Source: CAIOTO01 sp040389165
GTDB taxonomy: Bacteria; Pseudomonadota; Alphaproteobacteria; Paracaedibacterales; CAIOTO01
Direction of reading: 5' to 3'
DNA: 25,979 bases
NCBI GenBank assembly: GCA_040389165.1
Contig: JAZKAK010000004.1
Location: 1 to 25,979, forward strand
Shown here: positions 1 to 6,976 of the stretch, one piece after another
How positions within the stretch are numbered: the stretch's first letter is position 1
Layout of the letters: each line of letters begins with the position of its first letter
Notes under the pieces: model-generated
Databases searched by the model: none
The model's input: the letters and a program-made list of their open reading frames with translations, nothing else
What the model was told of the DNA's origin: nothing
Made by a program: the position numbers and the translations under genes

Positions 1-63
1 ACTGTCATTCCCGCGCACCCTACTGTCATTCCCGCGCACCCTACTGTCATTCCCGCGCACCCT
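1..63. repeat. 21-bp tandem repeat, 3 copies, at the window edge
   Basis: Three exact head-to-tail copies of a 21-bp unit that starts ACTGTCATTCCCGCG, followed by a fourth partial copy that runs into the REP doublet at 60-172. The unit is the outer half of that REP arm. The array is non-coding and probably continues to the left of the window. Confidence 0.9.
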
Positions 64-172
64 ACTGTCATTCCCGTGAAGACGGGAATCCAGGAAAACG
101 TAGATTAAAATAGTATTATTAAGATAGTATAAATAAGGCTGGGTTCCCGCCTGTGCGGGAATGACAGTAGGG
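60..172. repeat. REP-doublet (REPIN-like) element, family A
   Basis: The outer arms are a perfect 17-bp inverted repeat (60-76 and 156-172, CCCTACTGTCATTCCCG). Each arm contains its own ATTCCC-N8-GGGAAT type hairpin, and an AT-rich spacer separates them. The core resembles the widespread dRS3-type ATTCCC...GGGAAT repeats. Related doublets lie at 11173-11271, 24221-24320 and 25693-25792. The spacer carries a possible promoter for the protease gene that follows. Confidence 0.8.
105..133 (+). promoter_or_regulatory. Possible sigma70 promoter inside the REP doublet
   Basis: TTAAAA (105-110) and TATAAA (128-133) are 17 bp apart and end about 60 bp before the protease start. Both boxes are imperfect and the region is AT-rich, so this is tentative. 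Confidence 0.3.
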
Positions 173-194
173 CAGAAATGGTAATAGGAAATAT

Positions 195-1556
195 ATGATC
201 CGTTCTTTTAAAAAATTCTTTATCATCCTTTTATGTGCGTTCCTTATCCACACACATTCTGTACGCGACCTATATGCACAAAACACAGAGCCGCAATTTA
301 TCTCGGATGACGAAGTCGAAGCCGCGCTCGAAGGCTGGCTGCAAGAATTATTTACCGTCGCCGGCATTCACATTCATCCAAAAGTGTACTTACTTAATAG
401 TATGGAGTTAAACGCGGGCGCAACCTTTGGTGGCATTATCATTGTCTACACAGGGTTGATCATGAAATGCAAAAATGCCGCGCAATTATTGGGCGTCCTT
501 GCGCACGAAACCGGGCACATCGCCGGCGGACATATGGCAAAAGCATCGGCGGCCATTGCGGAATCTTCTGTTCCGGCTGTCGCATCAGTTCTATTGGGCG
601 GCGCGGCCTCACTCTTATCTGGAAATCCGGGACCACTTATGGCAGGTCTTGCGGGCGGTGCGCAAGTGTTTGAACGATCGCTGCTGAAACATAGCCGCGA
701 ACAAGAAGATTCCGCAGATGCATCCGCTTTGAATTATCTGAATGCTAAAAAATGGCCTGTGTCAGGTTTGGCTGAATTTCTTGATATGCTCGGCGCACAT
801 TATACAACAGGGCACGAAGACCCTTACGTGCAAACGCACCCCCTCTCGCCCGAACGAAAAGCAAAAGTACGTCTGTATCAAGACCAGCAATCCAAAGATT
901 TCAAAGTTCCCGAAGCCTATGAACACCAATTCCAACGACTTAAAGCCAAGTTAATTGGGTTCTTAAAAAAACGAAACGACGTGAATCGTGACTATCCGCC
1001 ATCGGATAAAAGCACGCCTGCACGGTATGCACGTTTAATTGCAGAGTACAATAATGGGAAAAGCAGCCAAAAAGCGCACGATGCATTACTCAAGCTTGAT
1101 GAATTACTGGCTGAATTTCCGAATGATCCGTATTTTCTTGAACTGAAAGGGCAGTTTTGTTTTGAAACAGGGCAAATCGCCGAGGCATTGCCGTATCTAC
1201 GCGAATCGATCAAGAAACGTCCGCAATCCTATAGTGTGCGCTTGATGTTGGCGCATGCGTTGACAGAATTACCCTCTGCCAGTGCTGCTGAACTGCATGA
1301 AGCCATTGAACATCTCACCAAGATAACCGAGCAACGTCATGATAACACGTTTGCGTGGCGCTTGATGGGATCAGCCTATGGCAAGCTAAACGAAGCTGGA
1401 AACGCTGCGGCGTGTTTGGCAGAAGAAGCATGGGTGCTCGAAAATGCCGAGCTCGCCGTTATGCAAGCTAAAAAAGGAAAAACAGCGACAAACCCTGTGC
1501 TGGCAAAACGATCCACTGATATCTTGCAGCAAGCAGGGCTGGCTTCGGGTAAATAG
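195..1556 (+). CDS. Exported M48-family zinc metalloprotease with TPR-like C-terminus (BepA/YfgC-like)
   Basis: A 453-residue protein with a signal peptide (hydrophobic residues 8-18, likely cut after about residue 28). The peptidase M48 core has the zinc motif HETGH at 104-108 followed by GGHM, and the third ligand is probably Glu171 in SREQEDSAD. After a Gly/Ala-rich stretch (about 125-156), residues 300-430 have the helical spacing of tetratricopeptide repeats. This is the layout of periplasmic BepA-type proteases, which act in outer-membrane protein quality control as chaperone and protease. The start at 195 is supported by AGGAA at 186-190. It stands alone behind a REP doublet, and no partner gene is adjacent. 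The family call is firm; the BepA-like role is inferred from architecture. Confidence 0.9.
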   Translation: MIRSFKKFFIILLCAFLIHTHSVRDLYAQNTEPQFISDDEVEAALEGWLQELFTVAGIHIHPKVYLLNSMELNAGATFGGIIIVYTGLIMKCKNAAQLLGVLAHETGHIAGGHMAKASAAIAESSVPAVASVLLGGAASLLSGNPGPLMAGLAGGAQVFERSLLKHSREQEDSADASALNYLNAKKWPVSGLAEFLDMLGAHYTTGHEDPYVQTHPLSPERKAKVRLYQDQQSKDFKVPEAYEHQFQRLKAKLIGFLKKRNDVNRDYPPSDKSTPARYARLIAEYNNGKSSQKAHDALLKLDELLAEFPNDPYFLELKGQFCFETGQIAEALPYLRESIKKRPQSYSVRLMLAHALTELPSASAAELHEAIEHLTKITEQRHDNTFAWRLMGSAYGKLNEAGNAAACLAEEAWVLENAELAVMQAKKGKTATNPVLAKRSTDILQQAGLASGK

Positions 1557-1855
1557 CCTGGGCACATGCGCTTCCACGTGTAGAGATCTTCGGATCGAGT
1601 CCGAAGATGACAATGTGGGAGCACGAAGATGACAATGTGGGAGCACGAAGATGACAAAGAAGACCCCCCTGCGGGATTCGCCATGGCGATGATGGCAGAT
1701 TTAATGTGTTTCTGCCATATTCTTTTACGCCCCCCTAGCAAAAATAAAAACGAAAATCAAATAAATTATCCGTCATCTTTACTAATTTTTAAGAAAATTC
1801 GATTTATTCTAGTGTTATCAGGAATATTTATTTTTTTAAAAAGGATTATGTGATC
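1557..1855. other. Repeat-bearing intergenic region
   Basis: No gene is seen in these 299 bases. The stretch holds a hairpin (1588-1606, CTTCGGA/TCCGAAG arms with a 5-base loop), a 22-bp tandem repeat (1603-1624 and 1625-1646 plus a partial copy) and a half copy of palindromic family B around 1664-1690. After these comes an AT-rich leader running into the ribosome-binding site of the next gene. The hairpin has no T tract, so I do not call it a terminator. Confidence 0.6.
1603..1657. repeat. 22-bp tandem repeat, 2.5 copies
   Basis: The unit begins GAAGATGACAATGTGGG. Two copies are exact and a third breaks off after GAAGATGACAA. Its first bases overlap the right arm of the 1588-1606 hairpin, so the repeat seems to have grown from one arm of a palindrome. 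Confidence 0.85.
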
Positions 1856-4800
1856 ATGAGTATAATAAATAAAACACGGTTAATTCACCTTGGTAATACA
1901 ACAGCAATCACGAAAGACACACGGCTTTCCCCAAAGTTTTGGGCACAATGCGCGGCGATCATCGCAAGCTTTGCAACGATGGGTTCGGTGCATGCAACAA
2001 GCAAAACTGTTGACGTTGAGTCGACTGCTATTTTTACAGTCAACACCAAAATTTCAGGTGGTGGTACGCTTATAAAATCAGGGACAGGTACATTATTACT
2101 TAATAATGATAACTCAATTCTAGATGATGGAACTTCTCAAGTAACAGGTCATACCGCAGCCCTCGCAACGAACCTTCAACCAGCCTTCACTGGCGCAACA
2201 AACGTAACAGCTGGTATCTTGGCCCTACAGGTTGGCAACGCTCTTGGTGGCTCAGGTAACACTTCGGTTACAACAATGACTGGCGGCACAAAATTACAAG
2301 CCACTGCAACCATCACCCTTCCTAACGCAATTCAGTTAAATGCCAGCGCAAGTGATGCCACCTCAAAAGTAGTTGTTTTTGATACCACTTCATCATCATA
2401 TGTACTTACATCAACAGGTGTGCTTTCTGAATTTTCAGCTGCAGCTGCAATTCTAGAAGTTGATGGGACAGGCACACTTGTATTAGATGGCGCCGCTGCC
2501 AACACATATACAGGCGGAACAAATCTAACAGGAACAAGTACGTTACAAATTCAATTAGCAACAGCAAGTATAATTCCCGCTGTAGGAACCGTACAACTGG
2601 GCAATGGGACGACGCTTTATGATGCCTCTACCGGCGCAACAATTGCACCAGACATTAAATTAAACAACATTTCTGGCGCCGGAAATGGCACAAGCACAAT
2701 AAAAACTGACGGCACGCTTACACTAAATGGAAAAATCAGTTCAAACTTAACGTTTGGAGGCAGCTCAACAGCTACTGCAAACACATTGATTCATACAGGC
2801 GCCGGAACACTTGTTCTTGCAAATACTGGCAGCACTCATAATAGTGCAGATACTGCTACAAATCTTACTATCACTAATGGTACGGTTTCAGTCACAGCTG
2901 ACACCCAAATCCCTGGTGGCACGCTTACACTGAGTGGTGGTAAATTACTTGCCTCAGCAGGTTACACTTCCAGCAAGGGCCTGACCATGGCTGCAAATAG
3001 CTCCATTGGATCTACGACGGGCATACTTACGTATACAGGTGCAATTACTGACGCGACGGGCTACACACTCACTGTTAATTCAGGAACAGTGTATTTAGAT
3101 GCAAATCAATCTGGAAATTCACACACAAATATCCTTGTTGATGGTACCGCTTCTACACTTAAACTTGGCGCAAGCAGCACTAGCTTGCTCACTTCTTATT
3201 TACCTGGCGGCAGCTTAACCTTGCAAAATGCAGGTATTTTACAAGCGGCAGCCAACATGTCACTTGGTAAAGCACTTACTGTTGGCACAGGCAACGGCAT
3301 ACTTGATGCTAACGCAACCATAGTAACCCTTGACGCCGGCATGACGGGTGGAAACACATTAACCATCGACAGTACTGGCGGCGCAGGTACGGTCATATTG
3401 GCGGATGGAAAAGACAACAGTGCTGCAACAACATCGCTCACTGTTTCAGCAAATGGTGTATTGCAATTTACGAAAACAAATAACTTACCTGCGACATCAA
3501 CGCCAGTCTTAACCTTAAATGGAGGTACATTAAAGGTACCTGCAAACAATACTCAAGCTACTGTTCCAGCGAGTGTAAGCTTGCATATTGGATCCTCTGG
3601 TGGCACAATTGACGTTGGTGATTCGTCTACACTAGAAATTGTTCCGTCATTTACCGATACAACAGGATATGCCCTAACACTACAAAACTCAACAGCAAGC
3701 AGCGCAACAAATGGTATTGTCGCCTTCACACAGTATGCGAGCCCGAGCACTGCAGCTACTGATAACTCTTCCAGTCATACAACAATCACTGTTGGCACGG
3801 GCACTGCCGGCACAAGTCACATAACGTACCAAATATCAGATCCACTCGCTAAAGAAATACCAGGTGGTGGTGGCACAGATAGCGGAACTACCTTTACAGG
3901 AACACAACCAGTCTTCACACTGAATGGTGGCACATTATCAACACTTTCAGCAGTCGCTAACAGTGCTATCGCGACCGCTAAAGTAATCACACTTGGTGCC
4001 AGCGGCGGCAATGTGAGTGTTGATGGAAACACAACGCTGACACTTGCCGGTGTGCTAGCTGGTGGATATGGTTTGAATGCAAATGGTGCGGGTATCCTTG
4101 TGTTAAGCGGTCTTAACAATACTACGGCATCACAATCATTAACTGTTTCAAATGGTACTGTTCAAATTGCACTCCCAGCTAATGTTCCTGGCTCATTTAC
4201 CCCAGCAATTACCCTTGCTGGCGGCACATTCCAACCAACAGCAACAATGGCACTCGCAAATCCACTGACATTACAAACGGACAGCACATTAAAAGTAGAC
4301 AGCAGTGGCAATACGTTGACATCATCCGGCGCGCTAACCGGTACGCGTACCTTAGAAAAAACAGGCGCAGGTATATACGCACCTACGGCTGACAACAGTG
4401 GATCAGCATCATCCATCAAACTTACAGGCGGTACCATGCAAATCACTGCTACCAATCAATTACCAGGCGGTAGCGCAATACTAACGCTCAACGGTGGTAA
4501 ATTCCAAGTTCCAACGGGCAGCTCTGCTGATTACGCAGTTAGTATGCCAGTCAAGTTAGGCATGACATTAGCTGCCGATAGCACCATAGATGTTCAAGAT
4601 GGCCATACTGGAGCCGGAAATTTATTAACGATCAATAATACAAGTGGATTTGCCGATACAACGGGACACACACTTACATTAACAAACTCAGGCGCTGGCA
4701 CAAATCCAGCAATTGTTGCACTTGTAAGCGGTGTTGTAAATACAGCATCACATACGAATTTAACTGTCAATCCACATGTGACATTACAATTCGCGAGTGG

Positions 4801-5713
4801 CGATAACATTCCATCAGCTGCGGCAGGTAGCGGTACAGCAGGCAAACTAACCATGGCTGGCGGCACACTCACGCCAACAGTGACCGCTCAAACGATTACA
4901 AGCCCTGTCACTGTTAGTGCCGCAAGTACGTTTGACACAACCAATGCAGCGTCTGTAATTGAAAGTTATCTAGTCAACTCAACAACTGTTGTGAATGACG
5001 CACAAGTTGTAGCTGCAAATATTTATGACACAACGATAAGCTCAACAATCTCAACTTTTAGTGCACTTGTAACCGCCTACAGTGCTAATAATAGTTTGAA
5101 ATTAGGGGGATCTGCTGGAACCGCTGTCACGACACAAACACACACGGCAGCCGTTGCTCCGTCAACCATCAGCGGCGTGGTCGCCTTTACAGCAGGTCTG
5201 ACCGTTAAAGGTGGCAATACGCTTCTCTTAAGTTCTACAAATACAGGTACAGGTGGCGTGACCGTATCAGGTTCTGGCACAGCGATTGAGTTAACAAACG
5301 CAACTGCAGCAGGAACCACTTCAACTGACAGCACTGGTGTAATTGCACTTGGTACTGGCACAGTGCTTAATGCAGCTATTACCGGGAATACTGGCACGAT
5401 CGCTAACCCAATTGCGATGAGCGCCACTGCTTTAGATACAGCAAAATTGCTTGCAACGAATAGCGTTACAGCGTCTGGCCTCATTAGCGGCGCAGCTGAT
5501 CTTACAATCGATGACGCAAGTGGTGGAAAAACGGTAACGTTAAGTCATGCAACAAATACATACACTGGCAAAACAATACTTGCTGGCACAGCGACACTCT
5601 CAATTTCTGCGGCAACTCAATTAAGCTCAGCTGCATTGATCATGGGTGCAGGCACAACATTGAAAGTCACGGGCAGCACCGCCATCACATTACCTTGCGG
5701 TATTTCACTGTAA
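1856..5713 (+). CDS. Autotransporter-type passenger protein without a beta-barrel domain
   Basis: A very long Gly/Thr/Ser/Ala/Asn-rich protein, about 1285 residues from the ATG at 1856. That start has AAGGA at 1841-1845 at workable spacing; an in-frame GTG at 1850 is too close. The N-terminus is a long signal peptide with a charged stretch, then a hydrophobic run ending near SVHA (about residue 47), the extended form typical of autotransporters. The rest is built of beta-helix-type repeats: GTGTLLL/GTGTLVL motifs like the autotransporter-associated beta-strand repeat, and a longer recurring block with PGG...LTLNGGTL (near nucleotides 2905, 3200, 3490, 3860, 4185, 4460 and 4805). Only two cysteines are present. 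The protein stops at ITLPCGISL with no C-terminal beta-barrel, and a strong terminator follows at once. It is either a passenger remnant or a surface protein exported another way. Confidence 0.8.
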   Translation: MSIINKTRLIHLGNTTAITKDTRLSPKFWAQCAAIIASFATMGSVHATSKTVDVESTAIFTVNTKISGGGTLIKSGTGTLLLNNDNSILDDGTSQVTGHTAALATNLQPAFTGATNVTAGILALQVGNALGGSGNTSVTTMTGGTKLQATATITLPNAIQLNASASDATSKVVVFDTTSSSYVLTSTGVLSEFSAAAAILEVDGTGTLVLDGAAANTYTGGTNLTGTSTLQIQLATASIIPAVGTVQLGNGTTLYDASTGATIAPDIKLNNISGAGNGTSTIKTDGTLTLNGKISSNLTFGGSSTATANTLIHTGAGTLVLANTGSTHNSADTATNLTITNGTVSVTADTQIPGGTLTLSGGKLLASAGYTSSKGLTMAANSSIGSTTGILTYTGAITDATGYTLTVNSGTVYLDANQSGNSHTNILVDGTASTLKLGASSTSLLTSYLPGGSLTLQNAGILQAAANMSLGKALTVGTGNGILDANATIVTLDAGMTGGNTLTIDSTGGAGTVILADGKDNSAATTSLTVSANGVLQFTKTNNLPATSTPVLTLNGGTLKVPANNTQATVPASVSLHIGSSGGTIDVGDSSTLEIVPSFTDTTGYALTLQNSTASSATNGIVAFTQYASPSTAATDNSSSHTTITVGTGTAGTSHITYQISDPLAKEIPGGGGTDSGTTFTGTQPVFTLNGGTLSTLSAVANSAIATAKVITLGASGGNVSVDGNTTLTLAGVLAGGYGLNANGAGILVLSGLNNTTASQSLTVSNGTVQIALPANVPGSFTPAITLAGGTFQPTATMALANPLTLQTDSTLKVDSSGNTLTSSGALTGTRTLEKTGAGIYAPTADNSGSASSIKLTGGTMQITATNQLPGGSAILTLNGGKFQVPTGSSADYAVSMPVKLGMTLAADSTIDVQDGHTGAGNLLTINNTSGFADTTGHTLTLTNSGAGTNPAIVALVSGVVNTASHTNLTVNPHVTLQFASGDNIPSAAAGSGTAGKLTMAGGTLTPTVTAQTITSPVTVSAASTFDTTNAASVIESYLVNSTTVVNDAQVVAANIYDTTISSTISTFSALVTAYSANNSLKLGGSAGTAVTTQTHTAAVAPSTISGVVAFTAGLTVKGGNTLLLSSTNTGTGGVTVSGSGTAIELTNATAAGTTSTDSTGVIALGTGTVLNAAITGNTGTIANPIAMSATALDTAKLLATNSVTASGLISGAADLTIDDASGGKTVTLSHATNTYTGKTILAGTATLSISAATQLSSAALIMGAGTTLKVTGSTAITLPCGISL

Positions 5714-5734
5714 GCAAACCATACCTAACCATTC

Positions 5735-5762
5735 AAAGGGGCGTCTTCGGATGCCCTTTTTT
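5735..5762 (+). terminator. Rho-independent terminator of the passenger gene
   Basis: A 7-bp stem (5739-5745 with 5750-5756) closes on a TTCG tetraloop (C-TTCG-G), with AAA before it and TTTTTT after it (5757-5762). It begins 22 bp after the stop codon. Confidence 0.9.
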
Positions 5763-5815
5763 AATGTTCATTCGTTGCACGCAGTGTAGTATTAAAAATA
5801 AGGAGAAGAGAACGA

Positions 5816-5844
5816 TTCACTTTCATCTCTATTTGTGATATACT
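5816..5844 (+). promoter_or_regulatory. Extended -10 promoter for the Rpn-family gene
   Basis: TTCACT (5816-5821) and TATACT (5839-5844) are separated by 17 bp, with TG one base before the -10 box. The predicted start of transcription lies about 20 bp before the ATG at 5869. The preceding terminator makes a separate promoter here likely. Confidence 0.5.
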
Positions 5845-5868
5845 TCACCCTACAAGAAGAGGTTAAAC

Positions 5869-6738
5869 ATGACATTCACCAATAAATTGCTTGATCCAAA
5901 AAATGATGTCGCATTTAAACGCATTTTTGGCACCGAAAAAAACAAGGACATTTTGATTCATTTTTTAAATGATATGTTGGTTTTTAAAGAAAACAAACCA
6001 ATTGAGGATGTAACGTTTTTAAAGCCAATCCTTGATCCTGAAATTTTTGCTAAAAAAACAAGTATCGTCGATGTCCTCTGTAAAGACACAGATGGAAATA
6101 CCTATATTGTCGAAATGCAAGTGGCCAAGACAAAAGGCTTTGAAAAACGCGCGCAATTTTACGCATCAAAAGCATATAGCGGCCAAGCAAATGTCGGAGA
6201 CGAATATCAGAATCTCAAAGAAGTGGTGTTTTTAGCCATTGCCGATTATGTTATGTTTCCAGAGAAAAAAGCCCTTAAATCCGATCATGTCATCCTTGAT
6301 CGCGATACGTTTGAGCATGACCTAACTGATTTTTCATTTACATTTCTTGAACTGGGTAAATTCAAAAAAGCCAAAGAAGATATTAATGCGCTGACCAACA
6401 TCACCGAAAAATGGTGCTACTTTTTCAAATACGCCGAGGAAGTAACAGCCGAGGAATTGGCAGTGCTGATTGGTGAAGATACGGTTATCGAAAAAGCCTA
6501 TAAAGAGCTTAATCAATTTTATTGGACAGAGGGTGAGCTGCTGGGTTACGAGGCTGCCTTAAAAAAAGAACGTGATTATAAGGCAGGTATGGATCAGAAG
6601 TTTTATGATGGATTAGCTGAAGGAAAACGTGAAGTTGCGCTTGAAATGCTGCGTGACAATGAGCCGGATGCTAAAATTCTAAAATATGCCAAATTGACCT
6701 CTGACGAACTTACCATGCTTAAGCAGTCGTTAAAATAA
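5869..6738 (+). CDS. Rpn/PD-(D/E)XK nuclease family transposase (PDDEXK_2)
   Basis: A 289-residue protein whose N-terminus (NKLLDPKNDVAFKRIFG) is the hallmark of the Rpn/TIGR01784 family of PD-(D/E)XK nucleases, linked to recombination and transposase-like activity. Likely catalytic residues are Asp68 (in SIVDV), Glu82 and Gln84 (VEMQ), followed by conserved KRAQFYASKAY at 93-103. The C-terminal third is helical and charged (AEGKREVALEM...). Length is normal and the frame is intact. An AGAGG-type ribosome-binding site precedes the ATG. It has its own promoter and no obvious terminal repeats, so it does not look like a complete insertion sequence. Such genes are often multicopy in intracellular alphaproteobacteria. 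Nuclease activity is inferred from the motif. Confidence 0.9.
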   Translation: MTFTNKLLDPKNDVAFKRIFGTEKNKDILIHFLNDMLVFKENKPIEDVTFLKPILDPEIFAKKTSIVDVLCKDTDGNTYIVEMQVAKTKGFEKRAQFYASKAYSGQANVGDEYQNLKEVVFLAIADYVMFPEKKALKSDHVILDRDTFEHDLTDFSFTFLELGKFKKAKEDINALTNITEKWCYFFKYAEEVTAEELAVLIGEDTVIEKAYKELNQFYWTEGELLGYEAALKKERDYKAGMDQKFYDGLAEGKREVALEMLRDNEPDAKILKYAKLTSDELTMLKQSLK

Positions 6739-6778
6739 CGGCATATCAACCATTAGAAGTGATTTTCAGCACTGCACC

Positions 6779-6885
6779 CATCATCGCGCGCCCGAGGGCG
6801 TGGCGACCTAGGACATTTAAATAACTACTAGGATATTTAAATAACTACATGGATGGCCACATCCTCTTCGAGGATTCGCCATGAC
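6779..6885. repeat. Palindromic doublet, family B, with internal 20-bp duplication
   Basis: The left arm (about 6780-6807) is a GC-rich palindrome around CGCGCCCGAGGGCG. The right arm (6852-6885) runs from GATGGCCACATCC to GGATTCGCCATGAC. Between them are two near-identical 20-bp direct repeats (6808-6827 and 6828-6847, one difference). The reverse complement of 15467-15550 has the same two arms in the same order with a different spacer, and a half copy lies near 1664-1690. Confidence 0.7.
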
Positions 6886-6917
6886 AGGAGCTGGGTTGGT
6901 GATAAATGGTTAATAAT

Positions 6918-6946
6918 TTGCAAAAAACAACAAAAGTCATTATAAA
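6918..6946 (+). promoter_or_regulatory. Sigma70-type promoter for the SNF2-SWIM-rimM group
   Basis: TTGCAA (6918-6923) and TATAAA (6941-6946) are exactly 17 bp apart. Transcription would start near 6953, giving a leader of about 24 bases before the ATG at 6977. That fits the lack of a clear Shine-Dalgarno sequence there. Confidence 0.55.
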
Positions 6947-6976
6947 TACGATTAATAATCACTAAAATAACAACAC

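Noticed and set aside
1588..1606. Terminator for the M48 protease gene
   Set aside because: The hairpin is good but no T tract follows, and the 22-bp repeats begin in its right arm.
1629..1853. 74-residue plus-strand frame before the passenger gene
   Set aside because: It starts inside the 22-bp tandem repeats, crosses a repeat-derived palindrome and AT-rich leader, and has no ribosome-binding site.
3196..5484. Several minus-strand frames of 65-135 residues inside the passenger gene
   Set aside because: They are a side effect of the Gly/Thr/Ala-rich repeats on the plus strand; none has a start signal or recognisable domain.
5869..6738. Complete insertion sequence around the Rpn-family gene
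   Set aside because: No terminal inverted repeats or target duplications are visible; the gene has an ordinary promoter and the nearby palindromes belong to a family found elsewhere without it.
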